Assembly (NCBI RefSeq): GCF_002067135.1
Contig: NZ_CP020105.1
Coordinates: forward strand, 4,216,001 to 4,280,000
Direction: 5' to 3'
From: Spirosoma rigui
GTDB lineage: Bacteria; Bacteroidota; Bacteroidia; Cytophagales; Spirosomataceae
DNA: 64,000 bases
The position numbers were made by a program, and so were the translations under genes. Within the stretch, counting starts at the first letter, position 1. Each line of letters starts with the position of its first letter. The notes beneath the pieces are model-generated. The model saw nothing but the letters and a program-made list of their open reading frames with translations. It was not told the origin of the DNA and ran no database searches. Below are positions 8,655-17,524 of the stretch, in pieces.

Positions 8655-10127
8655 CTAGTAGGCGCGGGCGAAAATAACCCGTCCCGTCGATGGTTTGCCG
8701 GAGTAGACACAAACGCCTTCCTCGGCTTCCTGATCCAGTGGGATACACCGTATCGTGGCTTTTGTGGCTTCCTTGATGGCTTCTTCCGTTTCCGACGTAC
8801 CATCCCAGTGTGCCAGCAGAAAGCCACCTTTCTCGAGTTGCTCCTGGAACTGCTCGAATGTATCGACCCGGAACGTATTGGTCTGCCGGAATGAATGCGC
8901 CCGATCGTAGATGGTTTGCTGAATATCGTCCAGCAGCCCCTTTATGTGGTCAGTCAGTCCGTCGAATGGCACGGTTTCTTTAGTTTTCAGGTCGCGCCGG
9001 GCTATCTCTACCGTCCCGTTTTCCAGATCCCGTCCGCCCATGGCCAGCCGAACCGGAACACCGCGCAGTTCATATTCCGCGAATTTCCAGCCGGGCTTGT
9101 TGGCGTCGGAGTCATCAAACTTCACCGAGATCCCCGCCTTGCGTAACTCAGCGACCAGCGGCTTTATTTTGGCCGAAATGGCCTCCAGCTGCTCCTCCGA
9201 GCGGTAGATGGGTACGATTACCACCTGGATGGGCGCCAGTTTGGGCGGCAGCACCAGTCCGTCGTCGTCGGAGTGAGCCATGATCAGGGCTCCCATCAGG
9301 CGCGTCGACACCCCCCAGGATGTTCCCCACACGTAGTCCAGCGTGTTCTGTTTGTTCAGAAACTGCACGTCGAACGCCTTGGCAAAGTTCTGACCCAGGA
9401 AGTGCGACGTACCGGCCTGGAGCGCCTTACCATCCTGCATCATGGCCTCGATACAAAGCGTATCGTCGGCCCCCGCGAAACGCTCGTTGGCGGTCTTGGT
9501 GCCTTTGATCACCGGCAGCGCCATCCACTCCTCGGCAAAGCGGGCGTAGATGTCGAGCATCTGGCGGGTTTCGGCTTCGGCCTCCGCCTTCGTCGCGTGA
9601 GCGGTGTGCCCTTCCTGCCAGAGGAATTCTGCCGTCCGCAGAAAGATCCGGGTTCGCATTTCCCAGCGCACTACGTTAGCCCACTGGTTGATGAGCAGCG
9701 GCAGATCCCGGTACGACTGAATCCAGTTCTTGTACGTGCTCCAGATGACCGTTTCCGACGTAGGCCGGACAATGAGTTCCTCTTCGAGTTTGGCTTCCGG
9801 ATCGACAATGACACCGGAACCATCTTCGGCATTCTTGAGCCGGTAGTGGGTGACAACGGCGCACTCTTTGGCAAACCCTTCAACGTGCGAAGCTTCTTTG
9901 CTCAGAAACGACTTGGGGATAAACAACGGGAAGTAGGCGTTCTGGTGCCCCGTCTCCTTGAACATATCGTCCAGGGCCCGCTGCATTTTTTCCCAGATTG
10001 CAAACCCATAGGGCTTGATAACCATGCAGCCACGGACGGCGGAGTTCTCGGCCAGATCGGCCCGTTTGACCAATTCGTTATACCATTCGGAGTAGTTTTC
10101 ACTACGGGAAGGAAGTGCTTTTGCCAT
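8655..10127 (-). CDS. proS: Prolyl-tRNA synthetase (archaeal/eukaryal-type)
   Basis: 490 residues, the length of the short ProRS type without the editing insert. It charges tRNA-Pro with proline in the cytoplasm. The N-terminus reads FSEWYNELV-like ([16 protein letters not shown]), and class II motif 2 ([20 protein letters not shown]) and motif 3 ([17 protein letters not shown]) are clear. The anticodon-binding domain ([12 protein letters not shown]) and the C-terminal zinc-binding-like extension follow. The ATG at 10127 is preceded by a Bacteroidota-type promoter at 10221-10254, back to back with that of the next gene. Confidence 0.95.
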   Translation of the reverse strand: MAKALPSRSENYSEWYNELVKRADLAENSAVRGCMVIKPYGFAIWEKMQRALDDMFKETGHQNAYFPLFIPKSFLSKEASHVEGFAKECAVVTHYRLKNAEDGSGVIVDPEAKLEEELIVRPTSETVIWSTYKNWIQSYRDLPLLINQWANVVRWEMRTRIFLRTAEFLWQEGHTAHATKAEAEAETRQMLDIYARFAEEWMALPVIKGTKTANERFAGADDTLCIEAMMQDGKALQAGTSHFLGQNFAKAFDVQFLNKQNTLDYVWGTSWGVSTRLMGALIMAHSDDDGLVLPPKLAPIQVVIVPIYRSEEQLEAISAKIKPLVAELRKAGISVKFDDSDANKPGWKFAEYELRGVPVRLAMGGRDLENGTVEIARRDLKTKETVPFDGLTDHIKGLLDDIQQTIYDRAHSFRQTNTFRVDTFEQFQEQLEKGGFLLAHWDGTSETEEAIKEATKATIRCIPLDQEAEEGVCVYSGKPSTGRVIFARAY

Positions 10128-10217
10128 GCTATTTCAGCCACCGATACGGATCAATGACATTATTTTTAAAACCGGATTAAACCATTCGATTCTAATTAGA
10201 ATCTAATAAGTGAAAAG

Positions 10218-10247
10218 TTGCAAAGATAGCTTTTTATCCTATTTTTG
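10218..10247 (+). promoter_or_regulatory. Bacteroidota-type promoter for the Gly/Tyr-rich lipoprotein gene
   Basis: TATTTTTG at 10240-10247 matches the -7 box TAnnTTTG, and TTG at 10218-10220 lies 19 bases upstream, a normal spacing for the housekeeping sigma factor of this phylum. The start codon is 78 bases downstream. Confidence 0.55.
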
Positions 10248-10254
10248 TAATCAA
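10221..10254 (-). promoter_or_regulatory. Bacteroidota-type promoter for proS
   Basis: On the minus strand TATCTTTG (10221-10228) is a perfect TAnnTTTG box, with TTG at 10252-10254, spacing 23. It overlaps the divergent promoter for the lipoprotein gene, so the two may compete for RNA polymerase. Confidence 0.5.
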
Positions 10255-10325
10255 TCGTTCCCGACTTGTGTTTATGTACATGAGACGGTACTTACACAGG
10301 TTTCACGACATAATTCCCTTGCCAA

Positions 10326-11651
10326 ATGAAAACGCAACGTTTATATCGATACCTGACGCTGGCCGCGTTGATGGGTTTCTGGAGTTGCTCCTCCAGCCGT
10401 CAAACCGCCCAGAACGCAGGTGAAGTGGACGACTTGTATGGCAGTTCGGCCAACGCGGCCGTATATGCCGGCAACGAGTCTGACGCGTCCACGGCAGCCC
10501 AGCGTCCCAGCCGTCAGCAGCAGCGCCTGGAGCGCCAGCGGTCTTCGCTCAGCGACAATCCTGAGTACTCCGACGAGCAGGGTTACGCGGCTAACACCGA
10601 TGAATACTACTCGGAGCTGAGCGCCCGAAAACTGAACCGGGGGCTTTCGCCCGATCCGGGCTGGAACGACCAGGACAGCTACAACTCGGGCTTTGCCAAT
10701 GGCTATAATGCCGCCAGCACTTCGGCCTACAGCTGGAACCGCTGGGGCTTCAACAACACCGGTTTTTACAATGGTCTCGGCCTGGGTTTAGGATTGGGTG
10801 CCTTTGGCGGGTTCAACAGTTTTGGCCTGGGTTTTGGCAGTCCGTTCTATTCTCCCTTCTATGGCAGTTCGATGGCCTACGGCTATGGAGGCTTTGGCGG
10901 ATACGGGTACGGCGGCTACTATGATCCGTTCTACAATCCTTACTACGGTGGTTTTGGCGGTTTCAACTCCTTCTATTCTCCGTTCTATGGTGGGGGCTTT
11001 TACGGCGGTGGCTTCGGTCGCCCTGTCATCGTCAACAACGTGATCGTATCGGGAGCCGACCCCTACCGGGCCAACCGGACGTATGGTCCACGCTCGGCCC
11101 GCTCGTCGTCCCGTTACAACGATGCTTTTGTAAATTCACCCCGGACGACTCCAACCAACGGTGGTCGTCAGTCGAGCGGGAACAACACCTACTACGCGCC
11201 CCGGAATAATTCGGGTAGTGCATCGGCGGCAAATGCTACTAGCGGTTCGAACAACGGGTACTACGCTACACCGCGCCAGAACAGCCGGGGAACGTATTAC
11301 TACGACAACGGTAGTAGCAATGGCCGTTCGAGCGAAACGGCAACAACAGCACCTGCCTACAACAGCGGATCGAGCAGTGAGTACTACGCACGACCCCGGC
11401 AGAACAGCCGTGGCAGTACCTATACGCCAGCCGACGTCAATAGCGGGTCGCGGGGCAGCTACAGCCAGCCCAGCTACCAGCGTCAGTCGCAGCCGAGCTA
11501 TCAGCAGCCAAGTTACCAGCAGCCTTCTTACCAGAGCCAGAGCCGCGGTAGCTACAGCGCACCCTCGCAGCCAAGCTACAGTGCGCCGGCCGCCAGTGCC
11601 CCCTCATCGGGTGGTGGCGGTAGCCGGGGTGGCTCGCGTGGTCCACGGTAA
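10326..11651 (+). CDS. Gly/Tyr/Ser-rich low-complexity lipoprotein
   Basis: 441 residues. MKTQRLYRYLTLAALMGFWSC is a lipoprotein signal (Cys near residue 21). A polar region (residues 25-110) is followed by an aromatic/glycine-rich core built from short units such as GGFGGYGYGGYYDPFYNPYY, then an NSG/Ser-rich stretch with three degenerate YYATPRQNSRGTYY-type units, then PSYQQ repeats and a GGGGSRGGSRGPR tail. Similar low-complexity surface lipoproteins occur in Cytophagales; function is unknown. The amino acid bias suggests an extended or phase-separating, sticky surface protein (inference). A strong terminator follows at 11681-11709. Confidence 0.8.
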   Translation: MKTQRLYRYLTLAALMGFWSCSSSRQTAQNAGEVDDLYGSSANAAVYAGNESDASTAAQRPSRQQQRLERQRSSLSDNPEYSDEQGYAANTDEYYSELSARKLNRGLSPDPGWNDQDSYNSGFANGYNAASTSAYSWNRWGFNNTGFYNGLGLGLGLGAFGGFNSFGLGFGSPFYSPFYGSSMAYGYGGFGGYGYGGYYDPFYNPYYGGFGGFNSFYSPFYGGGFYGGGFGRPVIVNNVIVSGADPYRANRTYGPRSARSSSRYNDAFVNSPRTTPTNGGRQSSGNNTYYAPRNNSGSASAANATSGSNNGYYATPRQNSRGTYYYDNGSSNGRSSETATTAPAYNSGSSSEYYARPRQNSRGSTYTPADVNSGSRGSYSQPSYQRQSQPSYQQPSYQQPSYQSQSRGSYSAPSQPSYSAPAASAPSSGGGGSRGGSRGPR

Positions 11652-11680
11652 ACGCAATTTGTGCCTTCCTATGAAAAATT

Positions 11681-11714
11681 ATCCCGCCGATACGGACAAT
11701 CGGCGGGATTTTTC
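11681..11714 (+). terminator. Intrinsic terminator
   Basis: ATCCCGCCGAT (11681-11691) pairs exactly with 11699-11709 around a 7-base loop and is followed by a T-rich run. It ends the Gly/Tyr-rich lipoprotein transcript. Confidence 0.8.
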
Positions 11715-11798
11715 GTTTTACTGGATACGGAGCGTTAAACGGTTTCCTGCCGGACGTGTCTTACCAACACGACGCACGATTTACTCCTTATTTGTACA

Positions 11799-13358
11799 AT
11801 GAACAGACGCATAGTTTTAACCGCAGGCCTGCTGACGACAGCTGTGGTTTCCTACGGGCAGTATGCCGGTGACGCCTTTCGCTACTCCGACCAAACCACG
11901 AATGGAACGGCCCGTTTTCAGGGACTTGGTGGTAATCATGCCGCGCTGGGTGGCGATGCCAGCAACGCTTTTGGAAACCCGGCCGGATTAGGCTTTTACA
12001 ACCGCTCCGAGCTGAGCATTACCCCTTCCTTTCGGCTAACCGACGTACAGGCGAACTTCCTAGGGCAGAATACGACCGCCAAGCAAACGCAGGCAAGCGT
12101 TGGTCAGGCGTCGCTCATCTTTGCCGGCAACCCCCGCAACAGCACCCGCGTTCGCCGGACCACTTTTGGTATCACCTATTCGCAACAGGCCAATTTCGCC
12201 AACCAGTTTATTCTGCGGGGCACGAATAACCGCAGTTCGCTGGCCGACAGCTACGTAGCCAGCGTGAACAGTTTCAACGTTCCCTCGGGTCAGCTGGATC
12301 AGGACTATACGCCCCCCAGCGGTAACCTGACGGTGGGTACGGCGGGCAGTCTGGAAGCTGCGGCTTACCAGTTGTACCTGGTCAACCCAACGCAGGACAA
12401 CGGAACCCAGTACTTCCGGTATGATCGGGGTATACCGGCAGCACAGCAGGTCAGTTACCAGTCGTCGGGCGCGCAATCGCAATGGGGCCTCTCCTACGCG
12501 GGAAACCTGGACGACAAGCTATACCTGGGTGGTACCCTTAATTTCACCCGGACCCGGTTTGACTTCACGCAGGTGTTCTCCGAATCGTACCTGGGCGGTC
12601 GGGTGTTCCGGGGCTTTGACGAAACCTCATCCTACACGGTTAAGGGAAATGGCGTCGGCCTCACGATCGGTACGATCTACAAACCTGACCCGAATCTGCA
12701 GGTGGGTGTAACGTTGACCTCACCAACGTTTACGTCGTACAAAGAGACGTACAACCAGTCGCTATCCATCGATCCAATCGGTATTCCGCAAGCGAACGGC
12801 TCCTTTCTGATCCCCGATACGCGTCGGGTGGATGTAGACCCAAATGACTTCGATTTCCGCATCACCAGCCCCTTTCGGGCCTCGGGTGGCTTGACCTATC
12901 TGTTTGGCACCAGCGGCTTCCTGACCGGTACGGTCGAATACGTTGGTTACTCCGGTATGCGGGTAAACACCAGTTACAGCCAGAATGCCGCCGACAATCA
13001 GGCATTCCGGGAAGACAACACCCTAGAGATTCAGCAGACCTACAAGAACACCGTGAACGTGCGGGTAGGTGGTGAGATTCGCGCCGGACTGTTCCGCGCC
13101 CGGGCTGGTCTGGCTTACCTGCCCAGTGCGTACAAGCAGAATCTGGATGGCCTGACCGCGGCCGACCGTCAGCGTCTTGTCTATTCGGCTGGTATCGGCG
13201 TTCGTAACACGCGCTTCTTCGCCGATATTTCGGGCGCTGTAACCTCGTTTAAAACGGCTTATACGCCCTACACGCTGAATGATCCCCGCGATTACGGTTC
13301 CGGCCTGCTCAGCAATAACAATACAAACATTGCCCTGTCATTCGGGGTGTTCTTCTAA
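11799..13358 (+). CDS. Outer-membrane transport barrel, OmpP1/FadL-like
   Basis: 519 residues with signal peptide MNRRIVLTAGLLTTAVVSYGQ. After it, DAFRYSDQTTNGTARFQGLGG and GGDASNAFGNPAGLGFYNRSE match the N-terminal hatch region of Bacteroidota OmpP1/FadL-like proteins, which let hydrophobic molecules cross the outer membrane. The remaining sequence alternates strand-like segments and ends with an aromatic residue (SFGVFF), the usual barrel C-terminus. Substrate is unknown. It is followed by a 32-bp perfect hairpin shared with the convergent shikimate kinase gene. Confidence 0.8.
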   Translation: MNRRIVLTAGLLTTAVVSYGQYAGDAFRYSDQTTNGTARFQGLGGNHAALGGDASNAFGNPAGLGFYNRSELSITPSFRLTDVQANFLGQNTTAKQTQASVGQASLIFAGNPRNSTRVRRTTFGITYSQQANFANQFILRGTNNRSSLADSYVASVNSFNVPSGQLDQDYTPPSGNLTVGTAGSLEAAAYQLYLVNPTQDNGTQYFRYDRGIPAAQQVSYQSSGAQSQWGLSYAGNLDDKLYLGGTLNFTRTRFDFTQVFSESYLGGRVFRGFDETSSYTVKGNGVGLTIGTIYKPDPNLQVGVTLTSPTFTSYKETYNQSLSIDPIGIPQANGSFLIPDTRRVDVDPNDFDFRITSPFRASGGLTYLFGTSGFLTGTVEYVGYSGMRVNTSYSQNAADNQAFREDNTLEIQQTYKNTVNVRVGGEIRAGLFRARAGLAYLPSAYKQNLDGLTAADRQRLVYSAGIGVRNTRFFADISGAVTSFKTAYTPYTLNDPRDYGSGLLSNNNTNIALSFGVFF

Positions 13359-13366
13359 AAAAAATA

Positions 13367-13443
13367 GGAGGGGTAACCAGAAGAGAAGGGGCTGACGCTA
13401 TAGCAAAAAACGCGTCAGCCCCTTCTCTTCTGGTTACCCCTCC
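13367..13443. terminator. 32-bp perfect hairpin between convergent genes
   Basis: The arms 13367-13398 and 13412-13443 are exact complements with a 13-base loop (13399-13411). A run of A before and TTTTG after the stem give U tracts in both directions, so it should end both the barrel gene and aroK. Confidence 0.85.
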
Positions 13444-13459
13444 CCTTTTGCGCCCTTTA

Positions 13460-13966
13460 TTACAACCACGTACCGATCAACCGCAGTACATTGTCTTCGC
13501 TGGTTTCACCAGGAATGGTGAGAGTAGCCTGGGAATAAAATGGCAACCGGTTTTGGTAACGAAGTTGTAGACTTTGGCGTAATTCGGGGTCTTTATGACT
13601 GTATAACGGACGATCATGCTGGGCATGGGCCAGCATCCGGTTGTAAAGCACCTCTACGGGCACATCCAGAAAAACGGAAACGCCGGTTGCGTTGATATAC
13701 GCCATATTGTCGTGAAAGCAGGGCATGCCACCACCCGTGGCAACGACCAGACTGCTGCCGGGTCGAATCGTTCGCAACACGCGCCGTTCGGCTTCCCGAA
13801 AGTAATCTTCTCCCGACTGCGCGAAAATATCGGCAACCGACCGGCCTTCTTCCCGCACAATCAGCCGATCGGTGTCCACAAAACGGTAATGAAGCGTATC
13901 CGCAATGCGCTTCCCCAGCGTGCTCTTCCCCGACGAAGGCATACCGACCAGATAGATATTTCTCAA
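13460..13966 (-). CDS. aroK: Shikimate kinase
   Basis: Phosphorylates shikimate at O3 with ATP in the chorismate pathway. The Walker A motif GMPSSGKST is at residues 8-16. VDTDRLI holds the shikimate-binding Asp, FREAE the conserved Arg, ATGGG the substrate loop, and DRPLY the lid Arg. The frame has no ATG. The TTG at 13966 gives RNIYLVGMPSSGKS at the N-terminus and 168 residues, the usual length; a GTG at 14044 would add 26 unrelated residues and is also possible. It lies 9 bases beyond the DoxX gene's stop if the longer form is used, so it is probably cotranscribed. Confidence 0.9.
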   Translation of the reverse strand: MRNIYLVGMPSSGKSTLGKRIADTLHYRFVDTDRLIVREEGRSVADIFAQSGEDYFREAERRVLRTIRPGSSLVVATGGGMPCFHDNMAYINATGVSVFLDVPVEVLYNRMLAHAQHDRPLYSHKDPELRQSLQLRYQNRLPFYSQATLTIPGETSEDNVLRLIGTWL

Positions 13967-14053
13967 GGATAGGAACAATGGATTGCTCGCGAAGAGGGGG
14001 AGACTGCCTGATCCGACAATTGCTGGCCCTGACGACTCCCCCACCGCGCGATG

Positions 14054-15199
14054 CTATTTACTTAGTGATAGTACTTCAGCCGCGTCTGGTGTCGTGTTGT
14101 AGTGCCACTTCCCCTTCACAACACCGTCTTTCAGAAGCCAGGTGCCAGGGTTTGACCGCATGATGGTTTTCAAAACGGTGGCATCGACTTTATAATACTT
14201 GATGTCAAGCTGAAACTGCTTGCGGAAGGCGTTGATCTCATCGTCACTTACCGATGTAAGGATATACGCTTCGACCGGCGACGATTTCAGGTCACGCACC
14301 AGCGAGCGAATAGCGGGTATGCTGCCCGCGTCAATACCCTTCGTGTTCTTGACGATCACGAATAGCTTCCTGCCCTCGAAAGTCTGCTGAGTGAAATCAC
14401 CTTCCAGATTGTCGTTCCAGACGCGGTAGTCGGTGATTTTCGGTTTGGCCCCTTCGTTGATGAGTACCATTTCCTTAAACTTATAGGTCGTATCGGTCGG
14501 GTACTGTTCGAAGGTTTCGGTCTTCCCGTTCTTTTCCATCACGTACTTGTACCGTAGCGGTTCCGAAGGTTTCATCTGAGCCGGAATGCTTTTGCCGACG
14601 GCATAAGGTAGCAGATCGAGGGGAGGCAGGAACTGGATGGCGTAGATACCCAGGCCCAGCGTCAGCACTGTTGTCAGCCCAACCAGCCAGCCCGTGTTGC
14701 GGGGTTTTATCCGGTTGCGGTGGCCAATGATGAACAGGATCAGGATGGTCAGTACAACGTCTTTCCCGAACGACGTCCAGGGCTTCAGTTTGATGGCATC
14801 CCCGAAACAACCGCAATCAGTTACGCGGTTAAAATAGGCGGAGTAAAAGGTCAAAAAGGTGAAGAAAACAATGAGAAAAAACAGCAGCCAGGTGGTAACT
14901 TTAGGCTTGTAGGAAGCCATGAGCGCCACGCCCAGAATGATCTCGGCCGCGCAGAACAGGACCGACATCGTTAGCGTGAACGGCACCAGCCCCATGAAGA
15001 AGTCGTGCAGGAACGGTACGTCCTGGGCGAAGACTTCGAAGTATTCCTCGAATTTGATCTGCGTTCCAACCGGGTCGTTTAGTTTGATGAGGCCGGAGAA
15101 GATAAAAACGATTCCGACCAGAAAGCGGGCTATCCGGGCCGCCCACAACATGGGTGGTGTACCGGTTTTTAGTTTAGGATGTGCGGCAGTTGGATTCAT
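14054..15199 (-). CDS. BT_3928-type DoxX family membrane protein
   Basis: 381 residues, ATG at 15199. The N-terminal half is a DoxX-like four-helix membrane domain (ARFLVGIVFIFSGLIKLNDP near residues 23-42), with a conserved VTDCGCFGDA motif near 140. The C-terminal half, from about 220, resembles a thioredoxin-fold soluble domain without CxxC. This architecture is the BT_3928 family of Bacteroidota, whose role is not known; DoxX domains are often linked to quinone or redox functions. It sits between a DUF1599 gene and shikimate kinase in one direction, a conserved neighbourhood in the phylum as far as I recall. Confidence 0.88.
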   Translation of the reverse strand: MNPTAAHPKLKTGTPPMLWAARIARFLVGIVFIFSGLIKLNDPVGTQIKFEEYFEVFAQDVPFLHDFFMGLVPFTLTMSVLFCAAEIILGVALMASYKPKVTTWLLFFLIVFFTFLTFYSAYFNRVTDCGCFGDAIKLKPWTSFGKDVVLTILILFIIGHRNRIKPRNTGWLVGLTTVLTLGLGIYAIQFLPPLDLLPYAVGKSIPAQMKPSEPLRYKYVMEKNGKTETFEQYPTDTTYKFKEMVLINEGAKPKITDYRVWNDNLEGDFTQQTFEGRKLFVIVKNTKGIDAGSIPAIRSLVRDLKSSPVEAYILTSVSDDEINAFRKQFQLDIKYYKVDATVLKTIMRSNPGTWLLKDGVVKGKWHYNTTPDAAEVLSLSK

Positions 15200-15262
15200 G
15201 TGGCTGTCAGAATTACAGATGTACCAAAAGGCCCTGCTGGGCTCGTTCTGTTACCCGGCCTG

Positions 15263-15814
15263 TTAATGGGTCAATTTGATCAGGCAGAATACGGCGTAGT
15301 TGATCATGTCCATGTAGTTGGCTTCTACCCCTTCTGAAACGAGTGTGTTACCGTGGTTATCCTCGATCTGCTTGGTACGGAGCAACTTCATCAGGATAAT
15401 ATCGGTCATGGAACTCACACGCATATCACGCCAGGCTTCACCATAGTCATGATTCTTGGCAAACAGCAGTTCCATCACCTGCTCAACCTGGCGGTCGTAG
15501 AGGTGTTCAAGTTCATCGGTCGGAATATCCATGGGGGCCGGACCCGTAGAAGCTGTCGCTTGAAACTCGAGCTGAATCAACGCCATGACGCAGTAGTTGA
15601 TGATACCAACGAACTCCGGTTCAATGCCTTCACCAACCTTGCTGATGCCCGTTTCCTGTAAGGTGCGGATACGCTGCGCTTTGATAAAGATCTGGTCCGT
15701 AATACTCGGCAGGCGAAGGATACGCCAGGCCGTACCGTAGTCTTTGTTCTTCTTAAGAAATAACGCTTTGCAGCGCTGTATAATGTGCCGATAGTCGGTT
15801 TCAGTTTGGGACAC
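15263..15814 (-). CDS. DUF1599 protein with duplicated domain
   Basis: 183 residues starting at a GTG (15814), since no ATG is in frame. The protein is two copies of the same unit: LFLKKNKDYGTAWR at 18-31 and LLFAKNHDYGEAWR at 116-129, then GEGIEPEFVGIINYCVMALI at 61-80 and SEGVEANYMDMINYAVFCLI at 160-179. This is the DUF1599 (nucleotide-modification-associated) arrangement; the biochemical function is not established. The KxxDYG...R pattern is shared by both copies and is likely an active or binding site. It starts a unit with the DoxX and shikimate kinase genes and is divergent from folP. Confidence 0.88.
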   Translation of the reverse strand: MSQTETDYRHIIQRCKALFLKKNKDYGTAWRILRLPSITDQIFIKAQRIRTLQETGISKVGEGIEPEFVGIINYCVMALIQLEFQATASTGPAPMDIPTDELEHLYDRQVEQVMELLFAKNHDYGEAWRDMRVSSMTDIILMKLLRTKQIEDNHGNTLVSEGVEANYMDMINYAVFCLIKLTH

Positions 15815-15931
15815 TTGATTTCGAGCGTTTGGACAGACCTGCTGATCAATAAATTCAGGACCGCCGGAATTTATGGTTCGTGGCTTTAGTTCTTACGCAC
15901 AGGCTGCCATGATCAAACCAATCAACAGAAA

Positions 15932-16777
15932 TTGTCGAAAGTTACAAAAAAAACGCTGAACTGCCGGGGACACCTGGTCGATTTGACCGTTCCGGCGGTC
16001 ATGGGTATCCTTAACATTACACCCGACTCCTTCTTCAGTGCCAGCCGTTCTACGGTGGAAAAATCGGTCGAAACGGCCCATACCATGTTAGCCAATGGAG
16101 CCACCTTTCTCGATATTGGCGGCTACTCGACCCGACCCGGTGCAGCCGAGGTCAGTCCGGCCGAAGAAGCTGACCGGGTGCTTCCCGTAATCGAAGCTAT
16201 TCTGGCCGACTCGCCCGACGCCCTGCTTTCGGTCGATACGTTCCGGGCATCCGTAGCGCGGCAGGCCGTCGAGGCTGGCGCCTGCCTGGTCAATGATGTG
16301 TCGGGCGGTTTGCTTGACCCTAATATGTTTTCGACCGTAGCCAGCCTGCCGGGGGTTCCGTATGTGCTCATGCACATGCGCGGGACGCCCCAAACCATGC
16401 AGACGCTGGCAACCTACGACAACATTGTCACGGAGGTAATCGACGAACTGACGGCTCAACTGGCCGTACTACGGGCGCTGGGTGTCCATGATGTCATTAT
16501 CGATCCTGGTTTTGGCTTTGCGAAGACACCCGCGCAAAATTTTTTTTTACTGAATAAGCTACCCACATTTCAGGTATTTGACGAGCCAATCCTGGTGGGA
16601 CTATCGCGGAAGACGACGATCTGGAAAACGCTGGGAATCACCGCCGATGAAGCGCTGAACGGCACTACTGTTTTAAACACGGCAGCGTTACTAAATGGGG
16701 CTGCCATCCTGCGGGTTCACGATGTTCGGGAGGCCGTCGAAGCGGTAAAATTGACCCAGCGATTAACTTTTTTTTAA
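15932..16777 (+). CDS. folP: Dihydropteroate synthase
   Basis: 281 residues. It condenses p-aminobenzoate with dihydropterin pyrophosphate in folate synthesis. MGILNITPDSFF (24-35) is the first signature, DIGGYSTRPGA the second, followed by LSVDTFR, LVNDVSGG, MHMRGTPQTM, DPGFGFAKT and GLSRKTTI; all substrate loops are intact. The start is a TTG at 15932: the nearby ATG at 15909 is in another frame. In many Bacteroidota folP is followed by a diadenylate cyclase gene; here tRNA-Lys follows instead. Confidence 0.95.
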   Translation: MSKVTKKTLNCRGHLVDLTVPAVMGILNITPDSFFSASRSTVEKSVETAHTMLANGATFLDIGGYSTRPGAAEVSPAEEADRVLPVIEAILADSPDALLSVDTFRASVARQAVEAGACLVNDVSGGLLDPNMFSTVASLPGVPYVLMHMRGTPQTMQTLATYDNIVTEVIDELTAQLAVLRALGVHDVIIDPGFGFAKTPAQNFFLLNKLPTFQVFDEPILVGLSRKTTIWKTLGITADEALNGTTVLNTAALLNGAAILRVHDVREAVEAVKLTQRLTFF

Positions 16778-16785
16778 CCCATCTC

Positions 16786-16816
16786 TTGCCATTACCAAAA
16801 CGAAACCCTACTTTTG
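16786..16816 (+). promoter_or_regulatory. Promoter of tRNA-Lys
   Basis: TTG at 16786-16788, 20 bases, then TACTTTTG at 16809-16816 (TAnnTTTG). The tRNA begins 44 bases downstream of the box. Confidence 0.55.
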
Positions 16817-16859
16817 CATTCCCAAACGACGAACAGCAGGTTTATCGAAAGGGAAAAAC

Positions 16860-16932
16860 GATCTGGTAGCTCAGCTGGTAGAGCAATACACTTTTAATGT
16901 ATGGGTCCTGGGTTCGAATCCCAGCCGGATCA
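16860..16932 (+). tRNA. tRNA-Lys(UUU)
   Basis: A 73-base cloverleaf. The acceptor GATCTGG (16860-16866) pairs with CCGGATC (16925-16931) including one G-U. The D arm reads AGCTCAGCTGGTAGAGC, the anticodon loop CTTTTAA gives UUU, and the T arm is GGTTCGAATCC. The next three bases are CCA (16933-16935), so the 3' end may be encoded. A second, nearly identical copy lies at 61856-61928. Confidence 0.97.
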
Positions 16933-16940
16933 CCACCAAC

Positions 16941-16980
16941 GAAAACGGCCGCTCAATTTGAGTGGCCGTTTTTTATTTTC
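16941..16980 (+). terminator. Terminator of tRNA-Lys
   Basis: AAACGGCCGCTCAA pairs with TTGAGTGGCCGTTT (one G-T step) around a very short loop, followed by TTTTATTTT. Confidence 0.7.
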
Positions 16981-17328
16981 AGCGTTGAGCATTGCCGTTT
17001 TCGCCACCCGACTAACGCCCGGTCATCCCTGACTATGGGTTGGCAGGTATCCTCCTATCTCCGTTGCTACAGGGCAGGCTTCTTTTTGCGCCAATAACCC
17101 GATTCACCGCTTTTTTCTGAACTCTACCCACCAGATGGTGTTTGGAACAGGCGTCAACAACACCAATCCAATCAACTATAAAGATAGTTTCGAGTTGTTT
17201 AACTGAACATTCATTTTACAAATCGCGCATAACACCAGCTGCTAGGCGTTGAATTATATTGTCTTTCTAAGAACATTTATAATCAAAATCACAATTAGAA
17301 CCACTGGTTATTAAATTCTGTAGAACAC

Positions 17329-17336
17329 TATTTTTG
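17329..17336 (+). promoter_or_regulatory. Possible gltB -7 box
   Basis: TATTTTTG matches TAnnTTTG and lies about 190 bases before the gltB ATG. No clear TTG is found at the expected distance upstream, so this is tentative. Confidence 0.35.
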
Positions 17337-17524
17337 CCAAATTTTTTTAGTAGTATATTGCGTAACTTTATCACAAACACTCGTCAGCCCGGCCATTATC
17401 TACTGATTCGATTACCCGCCGTGGGCATGTTACTTTTAGAATTTCCTAAAAACAGCAGTACTTTTTTGCCAATTTCATAACAGACTGGCAAAGGCGTATC
17501 GCACAACCCAACACTGTTACGACC

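Larger units (their letters stand above)
16936..17524. other. Intergenic region upstream of gltB
   Basis: About 590 bases without a supported gene. A short inverted repeat follows the tRNA (AACGGCCGCTCAA...TTGAGTGGCCGTTTTTTATTTT, 16941-16980), a good terminator for tRNA-Lys. The rest becomes AT-rich after 17150 and holds the gltB promoter box (17329-17336). Confidence 0.6.

Noticed and set aside
10900-11600. CRISPR-like or tandem DNA repeats
   Set aside because: The periodicity comes from repeated protein units (YGG, PSYQQ) in one long coding frame, without uniform spacers.
16897-17097. Plus-strand frame starting inside tRNA-Lys
   Set aside because: It is read through the tRNA and its terminator, so it is a chance frame.
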